Assembly: GCF_030014955.1 (NCBI RefSeq)
Contig: NZ_JAGRPV010000001.1
Location: 3,596,001-3,660,000, forward strand
Source of the DNA: Cohnella hashimotonis
GTDB lineage: Bacteria > Bacillota > Bacilli > Paenibacillales > Paenibacillaceae
Direction: 5' to 3'
DNA length: 64,000 nt
In this document: piece after piece, positions 9,655 through 18,575 of the stretch
Position numbering within the stretch: position 1 is the first letter of the stretch
How the letters are laid out: each line of letters starts with the position of its first letter
Made by a program: the position numbers and the translations under genes
Notes under the pieces: model-generated
The model's database searches: none
Told to the model about the DNA's origin: nothing
Seen by the model: the letters and a program-made list of their open reading frames with translations, nothing else

Positions 9655-11067
9655 TTATATAAGCGTGGCCATCGCGATCTCGCCTTCGGCATAGCGGAAG
9701 GTCACACGCTTGGCGCTATCCTTGACGAAGCGCGTATAACGCCCGATGACGATTTTCGTACCGCCGTATATCGTATGTAGGACATTGACTCTAGCTTGAT
9801 CCGTATCTTCAAGCGAACGCTCCATCTCCAGAATGTTCGCCTTGGCCGTCTTGAGTTCCTCGGTCACTTGCCTGCGCGTAGAATTGAGCTTGATGCGCAT
9901 GGCGAGCCGATCCGCCGAGAGCTGTCCGGCAGCCGCAAGCTGATCGAGCAGCACGAGCGCCTTTTCCGTCTTGTCCAGACTTTCGGACAATTGGCGCACT
10001 TGCTGGCGAAGATCCGCGAGTTCTTGCCGCAGCTCCGGCTTCAGGCCGACCTCGATGGAGGTGACCGTCGACATCGAATTGCCGATCGTGCGCGCCACGA
10101 CCAGATCGCCCGCCTGCATCAAGCCGCCGACCATGAGGCCCTTGGCGCCGTCGCAGCGGATGCTCCTGCCCGCGCGGATGTTCGAATGCATGATGCTCTG
10201 CGACACGAGAACGTCTTGGCCGGCCGTCACATTGCTCTCCTGCACGAACGAGCACTTCACGTCGACGCCGGCCTTGACGTGGCCTTTGCCCGAGCCGATA
10301 ATGCCGCCCGAGATTTCGATCGAGCCGTCCGACTCCAGCTCGGCCCCCTCGACGCCTCCGGTGACCCGGATATCGCCGGAGGCGCGCACGCGGAAGCCCG
10401 TCAGCACATTGCCGCGAATGACGACGGTACCGACAAAATCGATGTTGCCGATATGGTAATCGATGTCGCCGTTAACCTCGTATACGGGAAATACGTTCAG
10501 CTTTTCTTTGTCCGTCCAAGTGACTAGCCCGTCCATCGCGGCATACATGGCCGTTTTGTCCGGATTGACGACGACGTTTTTGCCGACCTTGAAGCTCGCC
10601 TCTTTGCCCTCTTTGGGAGCGACGGCGTCGCCTTTAACGTCAGTGCCGGCCTTGCCGGGAAGCGGCGGCACCCGCGTTGCAATCAGTTGGCCCGTTTTGA
10701 CGTTGGGCAGCTGCTTCATCTCTCTGTAATCGACGCTGCCGTCTTCGCGCTCGGCCGGTCTTTTCGTCTGGCCCTGGTCCTCGAACAATACTTTCACATA
10801 GCCGTTGACTCCCTGGACCGGCTCCAGACCGGCCGCCACAACGTTTTCTGTGAAAAAAAACGCTTTCGGGTTCTCCGCGATCTGAATCAACAGCTCCTGA
10901 CGAACGCCGTAACGGACGCCTGCGGACGCCAGCAGCGCTTCGAGCTGCCAGACCTTCACCCGCTCCGCATCCTCTGTCGGCTTGATCAGCAGCTGGGCCG
11001 TCATGCGATCTTCCGATATTTTAACCTGATACAACTGATCGATCGCAATTGCCTCTTCCCCACCCAT
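9655..11067 (-). CDS. fapA: FapA-family (DUF342) protein
   Basis: 470 aa. An N-terminal alpha/beta region (about 1-140), then a right-handed beta-helix-like repeat region (about 180-325, with spaced Gly/Ile/Val turns such as SIEISGGIIGSGKGHVKAG), then a coiled coil (about 350-430) and a small C-terminal tail. This is the DUF342/FapA architecture, called flagellar assembly protein A. It has been linked to polar localisation of flagellar and cell-division factors in Vibrio. It is absent from the B. subtilis fla/che operon and lies here directly after sigD. ATG start with AAGGGGG. The molecular role in this organism is unknown. Confidence 0.85.
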   Translation of the reverse strand: MGGEEAIAIDQLYQVKISEDRMTAQLLIKPTEDAERVKVWQLEALLASAGVRYGVRQELLIQIAENPKAFFFTENVVAAGLEPVQGVNGYVKVLFEDQGQTKRPAEREDGSVDYREMKQLPNVKTGQLIATRVPPLPGKAGTDVKGDAVAPKEGKEASFKVGKNVVVNPDKTAMYAAMDGLVTWTDKEKLNVFPVYEVNGDIDYHIGNIDFVGTVVIRGNVLTGFRVRASGDIRVTGGVEGAELESDGSIEISGGIIGSGKGHVKAGVDVKCSFVQESNVTAGQDVLVSQSIMHSNIRAGRSIRCDGAKGLMVGGLMQAGDLVVARTIGNSMSTVTSIEVGLKPELRQELADLRQQVRQLSESLDKTEKALVLLDQLAAAGQLSADRLAMRIKLNSTRRQVTEELKTAKANILEMERSLEDTDQARVNVLHTIYGGTKIVIGRYTRFVKDSAKRVTFRYAEGEIAMATLI

Positions 11068-11088
11068 TATGAATCCCCCTTTCCGGTT

Positions 11089-11874
11089 TTATTTTTGGAG
11101 CAGCTGGTCCTTATGCTTGCCAAGGGCGCCGCGCAGACGCAGTATCGCTTTGGAATGAAGCTGGGAAATGCGGGACGGCGACAACGACATCACTTCGGCA
11201 ATCTCGCTGAGCGACAGGTCCTCGTAGTAGAAAAGGGATACGACCGTGCGCTCCTTCGGGGTAAGCTTGTCGATGCCGGCCGTAAGCGAGTCCTTCAAAT
11301 AAGTCTCGTGCACCTTCGACTCGGGACTCTGGGCCTTGTCGTCCACGAGCAGGGACATTCGCGTCTCCGCATCCTCCTCGCGGATCGGCTCTTCGAGGGA
11401 ACCGACGGTCGCGACCGCCACTTCCTGGAGCATTTGCTGGAATTCTTTGTCCGTTATATTTAAATAGCTGCATATTTCCTCGTCGGTGGCGGAGCGAAGA
11501 TTGCGCTGCTCCAGGACGGCGTATGCATCTTCCATTTTTTTCGCTTTATCCCGAACGGAACGCGGCACCCAATCGCCCTGGCGCAGCCCGTCGATGATCG
11601 ATCCGCGAATGCGCCAGGAGGCATAGGTTTCGAACTGCAACCCCCGCAGATGATCGAATTTTTCGATAGCGTCGATCAGGCCCATGGAGCCGTTGCTGAC
11701 CAGATCGTCCTTGGATACGTTTTTGGGCAATCCTGCAGCCATGCGGCTGGAGACGTAATCCACGAGCGGAATGTACTTCTCGATCAAGCCTTTTTTAGCT
11801 TCGGTGTCGCCTTCTTCCTTCCAGCGGCACCACAGGTCGTAATGGGACAGCTTGGAACTCTTGGGTTCTGCCAT
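11089..11874 (-). CDS. sigD: RNA polymerase sigma-D (FliA/WhiG family)
   Basis: Alternative sigma factor for late flagellar, chemotaxis and autolysin genes. 261 aa. Region 2 covers about 30-105 (DLVSNGSMGLIDAIEKFD), region 3 about 110-165, and region 4 about 200-250 with the helix-turn-helix LSEIAEVMSLSPSRISQLH. It sits near the distal end of the fla/che operon, the arrangement that in B. subtilis makes sigma-D level depend on transcript completion. No flgM anti-sigma gene is in the window. Confidence 0.96.
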   Translation of the reverse strand: MAEPKSSKLSHYDLWCRWKEEGDTEAKKGLIEKYIPLVDYVSSRMAAGLPKNVSKDDLVSNGSMGLIDAIEKFDHLRGLQFETYASWRIRGSIIDGLRQGDWVPRSVRDKAKKMEDAYAVLEQRNLRSATDEEICSYLNITDKEFQQMLQEVAVATVGSLEEPIREEDAETRMSLLVDDKAQSPESKVHETYLKDSLTAGIDKLTPKERTVVSLFYYEDLSLSEIAEVMSLSPSRISQLHSKAILRLRGALGKHKDQLLQK

Positions 11875-11890
11875 CGCTGCATCACCTTCC

Positions 11891-12310
11891 TTAATCGTCG
11901 TTCAGGCGCCGGATCGCCTGTGCGACTTGTTCCGGATTCGACTCGTCGAGCGAGACGAGCCTTGGGGGCTTCAGCGGCTCGAAACTGGCGGATTGCGTCT
12001 CTTCATTGCCTGTCCATTGCTCCCGCATCAGGCGGGAAAGCGATTCGTCGTCTTCGGCCGGCGTCGTCATGTCCAGAACGATTCCCCGCTCCTCTTCTTC
12101 CCGCTCTTTGTCGCCGCCCAGCGTTCTGGCGGGCTGCAGCAACTGCTGTAAAACGAGACGGACGAACAGGCCGAGCACGCCGAACGCAAGAAATCCGTAT
12201 AAACCACGCACAAGCGAAGTGAGCGGCGGATTGCTGGACAAGGAGATCAAGAAAATTAAAAAGGCTCCGAAAAACGCGAACCCTACATTCCATCGCCATG
12301 GCACGCTCAT
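11891..12310 (-). CDS. Small two-span membrane protein between cheD and sigD
   Basis: 139 aa. Two predicted membrane helices (about 8-25 and 35-56) joined by a short loop, then a charged cytosolic tail of about 80 residues ending EQVAQAIRRLNDD. Start ATG one base after the cheD stop, ribosome site AAGGAG within cheD. I do not recognise the family. B. subtilis has no gene here. Position suggests a role in export or motor function, but that is only guilt by association. Confidence 0.7.
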   Translation of the reverse strand: MSVPWRWNVGFAFFGAFLIFLISLSSNPPLTSLVRGLYGFLAFGVLGLFVRLVLQQLLQPARTLGGDKEREEEERGIVLDMTTPAEDDESLSRLMREQWTGNEETQSASFEPLKPPRLVSLDESNPEQVAQAIRRLNDD

Positions 12311-12311
12311 T

Positions 12312-12806
12312 TCAAATCTCCTTTACCCCGTTCTGCACGCTGCGGATCGTCAAAATGCCGCTCGCGCTGCTGAATTCGATCGTCCTCCCGAAATTGCCGC
12401 CTGTATCCTCGGCGATAATGGGTATATTGTACGAGGCGAGCGCCAGCTTCGTAGATTCAACGTTGCGGGGACCGATACGCATGCTGTCGCTGCCGCTTGC
12501 GAAGGCGAACATCTGAGCGCCGCCCGCCAGCTTCGCGACAAGACGCCTCAGATTGGCGCCCCCGGCCTTCAGCCTGGCCAGCAGCTCGGGGACGGCCGTA
12601 TCCGCGTACTTCGCGATATTGATCTGTCCCTCCCTCGCGATGTCGGAGCTCGGAAGCATAATATGCGCCATGCCCGCGATACCCTGATTCGCGTCGTGAA
12701 GCGTCAGTCCGACGCAGGATCCCAGGCCTGTCGTCTTGAGCGAGTCTCCGCCCGAGGCGACGTTCAAATCCGCCATTCCGATTTTCACGATGATGACTTC
12801 TTTCAT
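12312..12806 (-). CDS. cheD: Chemoreceptor glutamine deamidase CheD
   Basis: Deamidates glutamines on chemoreceptors and partners with CheC in Bacillus-type adaptation. 164 aa. The catalytic triad is visible by spacing: Thr25, Cys31 (in GLGSCVGL) and His48 (MAHIMLP). The stop of cheC and the start of cheD overlap as TAATG, matching their known function as a pair. Confidence 0.95.
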   Translation of the reverse strand: MKEVIIVKIGMADLNVASGGDSLKTTGLGSCVGLTLHDANQGIAGMAHIMLPSSDIAREGQINIAKYADTAVPELLARLKAGGANLRRLVAKLAGGAQMFAFASGSDSMRIGPRNVESTKLALASYNIPIIAEDTGGNFGRTIEFSSASGILTIRSVQNGVKEI

Positions 12807-13423
12807 TAGATAGGCACTCCTAGCGCGCGGAACAGGCGCTCGAACGACTCGGGATCTGGAATAAAGAAAAAGTGCCCCTCCGCCTGCCGATCGTCTTCCA
12901 AAAATGTCGTATCGATAAGCAGCGCCTCGTCGCCCATCGTACCGAATTGGACGAGGCCATAGCTTAGAATCGCGCCAGCCATATCGACCGCGATCGCGGG
13001 GACGGTCGGCGACAGCGGCAGGCCCGTGAGATCCGCGAGCGACGAAAGATAGGAACCGGCAAGGATATTGCCGATCTCGCTCAGGGCTGACAGCTCCATC
13101 TCCGAATACTCGGGACCCTCCGAGAGTTCGAAGTGGAGAAGTCCTTGCAGCAGCACGCGCGCCTGATACTGGCTCATCAGAAAAAACATGTTGCCTGGCG
13201 CCTCGCCTTCCACGCGAAGGAAAATGGCGACGACGACCTCCTCAGCACCGCCGACGCGGTCGGCAATATCTTCGAAGGGAATAAAGCTTACTTTGGGGAC
13301 GGCCATGTCGATCGGCTTGTCGAGCAGGCGGGAGAGCGCGGTCGCCGCGTGTCCCGCCCCGATGTTGCCGACTTCACGCAGCACGTCCATTTTAAATTCG
13401 GCGTTGTTGCTGAACAGTTCCAT
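12806..13423 (-). CDS. cheC: CheY-P phosphatase CheC
   Basis: Dephosphorylates CheY-P, stimulated by CheD. 205 aa. Both active sites of the family are intact: D13-x3-E17-x2-N20 and S112-x3-E116-x2-N119. ATG start with GGAG nine bases upstream, 4 bases after cheW. With FliY carrying similar motifs, CheY-P removal is of the CheC/FliY kind and no CheZ is expected. Confidence 0.95.
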   Translation of the reverse strand: MELFSNNAEFKMDVLREVGNIGAGHAATALSRLLDKPIDMAVPKVSFIPFEDIADRVGGAEEVVVAIFLRVEGEAPGNMFFLMSQYQARVLLQGLLHFELSEGPEYSEMELSALSEIGNILAGSYLSSLADLTGLPLSPTVPAIAVDMAGAILSYGLVQFGTMGDEALLIDTTFLEDDRQAEGHFFFIPDPESFERLFRALGVPI

Positions 13424-13427
13424 GCCG

Positions 13428-13889
13428 TCAGGCTCCGAATTGTTCGAGCTGGATAATCTCCGACCGGTTGAGGACTTCGGACAGATTCAGCAGGATAAGC
13501 AGTCGGTTTTCACCGAACTTGGCCACTCCGCTCAAATATTTGGCTTTGATGCCGCCGATGACTTCAGGCGGGTTCTCTACCATGTCCGTATTGAGATCGA
13601 TGACGTCGTTCGCCGAATCGACGATAAATCCGACCTCAAGCTCGTTCGCCGCGACGATGATGATCCGCGAGTTTTCCGTGGGCTCGGACTCGGGAAGAGA
13701 GAACCGGCTCCGCAGGTCGATGACCGGCACGACCACGCCGCGCAGGTTGATGACCCCCTTCACGAAAACCGGCGTCTTCGGCACGCGCGTTACCGGCGTC
13801 ATTCGCTCGATCGTCCGCACTTTGTCAACCTCGATGCCGTATTCTTCGTGAGCGAGCGTAAAAACGATAACCTTGAAATCTTCTGCCAT
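13428..13889 (-). CDS. cheW: Chemotaxis coupling protein CheW
   Basis: Scaffold that links receptors to CheA. 153 aa, a single CheW beta-barrel domain (EYGIEVDKVRTIERM, then GVINLRGVVVPVIDLR). AGGAGG ribosome site. Located between cheA and cheC as in Bacillus. Confidence 0.95.
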   Translation of the reverse strand: MAEDFKVIVFTLAHEEYGIEVDKVRTIERMTPVTRVPKTPVFVKGVINLRGVVVPVIDLRSRFSLPESEPTENSRIIIVAANELEVGFIVDSANDVIDLNTDMVENPPEVIGGIKAKYLSGVAKFGENRLLILLNLSEVLNRSEIIQLEQFGA

Positions 13890-13916
13890 GACAGCATCCT
13901 CCTCGAATAGGAACGA

Positions 13917-15983
13917 TTATTTGATGAGCGCGTTCGGATCTACGATCAGCGCGACTTGGCCGTCGCCCAGAATCGTCGCTCCGGAGATGACGTCCAGGTT
14001 GGTCAGATACTTGCCTAGCGTCTTCAGCACGATCTCGCTTTGTCCGATCAGTTCGTCCACCAGCACGGCGGCGAGCTTCTCGCCCTTGCGGATGACAAGC
14101 ATCTCGGTCTCCAGCTCGTTTTCCTCGGAATAATCCGGCGAGTCCAGTACGGCCGCCAGCGATAACACCGGAATGATCGACTTGCGGTATTCGATGACCT
14201 TCGCGCCGTGCAAGTCGCGAATCGCGCTTCGCTGCACGATGCCCGTCTCGACGATGGACGTGAGCGGAACGGCGAACTTCTCCGACCCGAGCTTCACCAG
14301 CATGGCCGTGATGATCGACAGCGTGAGCGGCAGCTGAATCGACCACTTCGAGCCTTGACCCGCCTTGGAAGTAACAGAGACGACACCGCCGAGCGATTCG
14401 ATCTTCGACTTGACGACGTCCAGTCCGACGCCGCGTCCGGAGATGTCCGAGATCTTGTCAGCCGTGCTGAAGCCCGGAGCGAAAAGCAGCATGTTAATCT
14501 CGTCGTCGCTCAGCTTTTTGGCCTCGTCCGGCGAGACAATGCCCTTTTTGACGGCGATGTCGAGTACCTTCGGCTGGTTGATGCCGCGCCCGTCGTCCTC
14601 GATCTCGATGAACACATGGTTGCCGCTGTGGAACGCCCTCAAGTTGACGACGCCTGTCTCGGCTTTACCGGCCTCGCGACGGCCCTCGATCGTCTCGATG
14701 CCGTGATCGACCGAGTTGCGGATCAGATGCACGAGCGGATCGCCGATTTCGTCGATGACCGTCCGGTCCAGCTCCGTCTCGGCGCCCGTAATGACCAGAT
14801 CCAGCTTTTTGCCGAGCGACTTGGCCAGATCCCGCACCATCCGCGGAAAACGGTTGAACACGCTGTCCACCGGCACCATTCGCAGCTTCAGGACGATATT
14901 TTGCAGGTCGCTGCTGACGCGCGCCATATGCTCGACCGTCTCGGTCAGGTCGTTGCGGCGTACCTCGCTGGCAAGCTGCTCGAGCCTGACGCGATCGATC
15001 AGCAGTTCGCTGAACAAATTCATAAGCGAGTCGAGACGCTCGATATCTACGCGAATCGTCTTATTCGCCACAGGCGCGGCTGCGGGCGCCCTCGCCGGCG
15101 CATCCGCCGACGCTGCCGGAGAAGGGGCGGCGGCCGTCGCAGCGGCTTGCTGCACGGCCTCCTGAATCTGCTGCTCCGCGCTCCGCGACTCGTCAAGCTC
15201 GCTCAAGCTCTCGAGATCGAGCGGCACGATCCGTACCGATTCGAGCTCGGAGATCTTGTCGAGCGCATCCTGCAATTCCTTTTGCGGTATGCGGGAAATG
15301 TAATAGACGGAAAACTGATGGCCGAATTGCTCCTGCTCGATATCCTGGACCGACGGATGCGACTTGACGAGTTCCCCGTTGCGCTCGAGCGCATCGAATA
15401 CCATATAGGCGCGAACGCCCTTTAACAGGCAATCCTCGCGGATGGTAACCTCGATATGAAAAGCGGGACTGCCGTTTTCGATCGATTGCCTGAGCACGGA
15501 CAGCTGAAATTGGTCGAGCAGCAGATGCGTAGCCACCATCGCAAGCTCGGAGGTGCCGCCCGCGGCAGCCGCTTGTCCGGCTGCTGCGGCGGGCGCGGCC
15601 GGCTCGCCTTTGACGATCTGCTTGAGCTGCGCCACGAGTTCCTTGACGTCCGCGCTGCCGGTACCGCCGCCGACGATGTCCTGAACCATGCCTTCAAGCG
15701 AATCCAGACATTTGAAAAGCGTATCGAAAATGTGGCCGTTCATTTTCAGCTTGTCGTTGCGAACCAAGTCGAGCACGTTCTCCATCTCGTGCGTCAGCGA
15801 GGCAAGATCCTCGAAGCCCATCGAAGCCGACATGCCCTTCAGCGTATGGGCGGATCGGAAGATGACTTGAACGATGCTGATATCCTCGGGCTGCTGCTCG
15901 AGACGCAGCATGTTTTCGTTAAGCGACTGCAGATGCTCGTTCGCTTCGTCGATAAAAATGGACAAGTACTGATTCATTTCCAC
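13917..15983 (-). CDS. cheA: Chemotaxis histidine kinase CheA
   Basis: Receptor-controlled kinase that phosphorylates CheY and CheB. 688 aa. Domains in order: P1 HPt with phosphorylated His46 (AHTLKG), an Ala-rich linker, P2 CheY/CheB-binding (about 155-265), a second Ala/Pro linker (about 275-315), P3 dimerisation, P4 ATPase (LIRNSVDHGIE; DDGRGI), and a P5 CheW-like domain. The start is GTG at 15983, nine bases after AGGAGG; an ATG two codons inside is the only alternative. All kinase boxes look intact. Confidence 0.97.
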   Translation of the reverse strand: MEMNQYLSIFIDEANEHLQSLNENMLRLEQQPEDISIVQVIFRSAHTLKGMSASMGFEDLASLTHEMENVLDLVRNDKLKMNGHIFDTLFKCLDSLEGMVQDIVGGGTGSADVKELVAQLKQIVKGEPAAPAAAAGQAAAAGGTSELAMVATHLLLDQFQLSVLRQSIENGSPAFHIEVTIREDCLLKGVRAYMVFDALERNGELVKSHPSVQDIEQEQFGHQFSVYYISRIPQKELQDALDKISELESVRIVPLDLESLSELDESRSAEQQIQEAVQQAAATAAAPSPAASADAPARAPAAAPVANKTIRVDIERLDSLMNLFSELLIDRVRLEQLASEVRRNDLTETVEHMARVSSDLQNIVLKLRMVPVDSVFNRFPRMVRDLAKSLGKKLDLVITGAETELDRTVIDEIGDPLVHLIRNSVDHGIETIEGRREAGKAETGVVNLRAFHSGNHVFIEIEDDGRGINQPKVLDIAVKKGIVSPDEAKKLSDDEINMLLFAPGFSTADKISDISGRGVGLDVVKSKIESLGGVVSVTSKAGQGSKWSIQLPLTLSIITAMLVKLGSEKFAVPLTSIVETGIVQRSAIRDLHGAKVIEYRKSIIPVLSLAAVLDSPDYSEENELETEMLVIRKGEKLAAVLVDELIGQSEIVLKTLGKYLTNLDVISGATILGDGQVALIVDPNALIK

Positions 15984-16015
15984 TGGGCGTCACCTCCTGA
16001 ATGGCACAACTGCTT

Positions 16016-17671
16016 TTAAAGCTGCTTCGCGTTTGGCTTTTCGACCGCTTTGACCAGCTCGGGGGCGATTCGCTGCAGCGGCACAGCCGTTTGCGCCGCG
16101 CCGTTCTCCATTGCCGAACGCGGCATGCCGTACACGACGCAAGTTTCCTCCGCTTCGGCGATCAGCGTAGCCGCCCCGTCTTCGCGGAGCGTTTTCATGG
16201 CTTTGGCGCCGTCGCTTCCCATGCCCGTCATGAGGACCGCGTGGCGTCTCAGCTCCCGTCGTCCGACCAGCGAGCCGAACATGACGTCGACGGAGGGGCG
16301 ATGGCCGCTGACCGGATCTTCTTCGGTGAGCCCGATCTTGTAGCCGCCGCTCGCCTCTCTGATCAGCTTGAGATGCTTGCCCCCCGGCGCAAGATATGCT
16401 TGTCCGGGCAGCACCCGATCCCCGTCCGCCGCCTCGCGCACCTCGATCGCCGAGCAGGAATCGAGCCGCTGCGCAAGCGAGTGCGTAAACTTGGGCGGCA
16501 TATGCTGCACGATCAGGATCGGCGCCGGGAACGAAGCCGGTATGGCCGACAGCACTTCGTGAAGCGCCCGCGGACCGCCGGTCGAAGTGCCGATCGCAAC
16601 GATGTCGGTGAATGAATCCGCCGGGCGAGCGACCGGCTGCAAAGGTATCCGCTTTGGCTGTTTATCCGCTTTCGGCAGCTGCGGCGGCGGTGCGGACGGA
16701 GGCGCCTTCGCCGTTTTGGACGGCTTAGGCGCCGCCAAACCTTGATCAGCCGTTTGTTTTCCGGTTAACTCCGTCTTCCCGGATGGCCGGTCATTCCGAT
16801 CCTTCTGCTCCCCGGCGGGCAACGGGGCCTTCGGAACCGTGCGCCGCGCCGGCGGAAGCCCGTGAGCGGATGTGTCTTGCGCTGCAGGCCGTTCTATCGC
16901 CGCCGCTGCCTCTTTGTTCGCTGGGGCCATATTCGAGAGCCGAGCCTTCGACGACAAGCCGGTAAGCTCCGACCGCAGCTTGGGCGATTCGCGGTCCGGG
17001 GTGCGCGGAGGCGCGTGCTCGGACGCTTGGGCTTCGTTCGAAGAAGGAGGCGCGTCATCAGCTTCGACTTCCAATGCGGCTTCGAATTTGGCTTCTGCTT
17101 CAACATAAGCTCCGGCTTCAACCGCAGCTTCTGCGGCGTCGAACTGCCCGTACTCTTCCTTCATTTCCGTGGACGGCGCGGCCTTAGCTTCCGCGGTTGC
17201 TTCGGCTTGGAACACCATCGCCTCGGCGCCTTCCTCCGTCATCCGCCGCAGCCTCAGTTCGCCCGAGGCCAGCAGCTCTCTTGCAATATGCAATTTCTCG
17301 ATCAACATCTCGCCCATGTGGGAAACATCGAGCTTCAACGCGCCGTCGGGCTTGCGAACGAAGTCGAACGCCCCGTACTGCAGTGCGCGGATCGTATCCC
17401 GCGTCCCCCTGTCCGTTACCGCCGACATCATGATAACGGGCGTGGGACATTCGGACATGATTCGCTTGAGCGCCTCGAGCCCGTTAATCTCCGGCATTTC
17501 CAGATCCATAACCGCGATATCCGGGCGCAGCTCCCGAACCTGCCTTACGGCTTCGGCTCCATCCGCAGCGGTCCCCACGACCTCGAAGGCGACGTCGCCG
17601 GCAACCAGGTCGCCGACTAATTTCCTCATGAAAGGGGAATCGTCAACGACCAGCACCTTAAATGCCTTCAT
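16016..17671 (-). CDS. cheB: Chemotaxis methylesterase/deamidase CheB with very long linker
   Basis: Removes methyl groups from receptor glutamates when phosphorylated. 551 aa against a usual 340-380. The receiver domain is residues 1-125 (acidic pair D10/D11, phospho-acceptor D56). A low-complexity linker rich in Ala, Glu, Pro and Lys fills about 160-345. The esterase domain is 356-551, with Ser363 (GTSTGG), His390 (QHMPP) and Asp487 (GMGSDG) as the catalytic triad. No frameshift or stop in the linker. The matching methyltransferase CheR is not in the window. Confidence 0.95.
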   Translation of the reverse strand: MKAFKVLVVDDSPFMRKLVGDLVAGDVAFEVVGTAADGAEAVRQVRELRPDIAVMDLEMPEINGLEALKRIMSECPTPVIMMSAVTDRGTRDTIRALQYGAFDFVRKPDGALKLDVSHMGEMLIEKLHIARELLASGELRLRRMTEEGAEAMVFQAEATAEAKAAPSTEMKEEYGQFDAAEAAVEAGAYVEAEAKFEAALEVEADDAPPSSNEAQASEHAPPRTPDRESPKLRSELTGLSSKARLSNMAPANKEAAAAIERPAAQDTSAHGLPPARRTVPKAPLPAGEQKDRNDRPSGKTELTGKQTADQGLAAPKPSKTAKAPPSAPPPQLPKADKQPKRIPLQPVARPADSFTDIVAIGTSTGGPRALHEVLSAIPASFPAPILIVQHMPPKFTHSLAQRLDSCSAIEVREAADGDRVLPGQAYLAPGGKHLKLIREASGGYKIGLTEEDPVSGHRPSVDVMFGSLVGRRELRRHAVLMTGMGSDGAKAMKTLREDGAATLIAEAEETCVVYGMPRSAMENGAAQTAVPLQRIAPELVKAVEKPNAKQL

Positions 17672-17708
17672 GCTTTCTCGTCCCCTCTCGATCTTGTCGT
17701 CCGGTCAG

Positions 17709-18575
17709 TCAGCTCCACAGCTTGCGAACGCGCTGGAGAAACCCTTTGATGTTCGTTTGGACGGATGGTTTTCGGCTTTCGTTTAAATATTCGGCAGCAA
17801 TGTCGTCAATTCCTCTGGATGCAGGACATTCGGGGTATAAATATGACAATGCCGTCTGTTTTTTGACGGCTTTCGACACATGCGAATCGTCCGGGACGAA
17901 GCCTAGCAGCGGAATTTCCAGCGACAAGTAGGTTCTGGCGACCTGACGAATGTTATCGGAGGTCTGAAGTCCCTCCCGGTTGTCGCCTACCCGGTTGACT
18001 ACCAGCCTGAATTCCGCCTCTTGCCCCATTGTCTTAACCATCTTCATAAGCGCATAGGCATCGGTGATGGAGGTCGGCTCGGGCGTCGTCACGACGATGG
18101 TCTCATCGGCCGCCTGAATGAAGCGGAGCGTTTCCTTGGACAATCCGGCGCCTGTGTCGAACAGAACGTAATCGACTTCGCCGTAAAGCTTGGCGATCTC
18201 GGAAGCGAAGTACTCCAGTTCCTCGTCGCTCAGACGGATCAGGTCCTTAAAGCCGGACCCGCCGGCGATGAACCGAAGGCCGCCGGGTCCTTCCTGAATA
18301 ATCTCCCAGATCGACTTGTCCCGTTTGAGCAAATGAAAGAGATTATAGGCAGCGGGCGTGCCGAGCAGCACGTCGATGTTCCCCATACCGATGTCGGCAT
18401 CGAACAGGAGGACACTGTGGCCCCTTTTTTGCAGCGCCAGGGCGAAATTCAAGCTGAAGTTGGACTTTCCGACGCCTCCCTTGCCGCTAGTGACCGTCAG
18501 AATCCGCGTTTGCTTGGCATAGTCGAGATCGCGCGCCGATACCATGTGCCTCAGTGCTTCCGCTTGGTCACGCAT
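17709..18575 (-). CDS. flhG: Flagellar number regulator FlhG (MinD/ParA-like ATPase)
   Basis: MinD-type ATPase that partners FlhF to control number and placement of flagella (YlxH in Bacillus). 288 aa from the ATG at 18575; the start overlaps the end of flhF by 8 bases and has AAGGAGAG upstream. Deviant Walker A GKGGVGKS is at 31-38, the DADIGMGNIDVLLG segment follows, and an N-terminal tail with the M-R-D-Q-A-E-x-L-R pattern matches the FlhF-activating helix of the family. Confidence 0.95.
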   Translation of the reverse strand: MRDQAEALRHMVSARDLDYAKQTRILTVTSGKGGVGKSNFSLNFALALQKRGHSVLLFDADIGMGNIDVLLGTPAAYNLFHLLKRDKSIWEIIQEGPGGLRFIAGGSGFKDLIRLSDEELEYFASEIAKLYGEVDYVLFDTGAGLSKETLRFIQAADETIVVTTPEPTSITDAYALMKMVKTMGQEAEFRLVVNRVGDNREGLQTSDNIRQVARTYLSLEIPLLGFVPDDSHVSKAVKKQTALSYLYPECPASRGIDDIAAEYLNESRKPSVQTNIKGFLQRVRKLWS

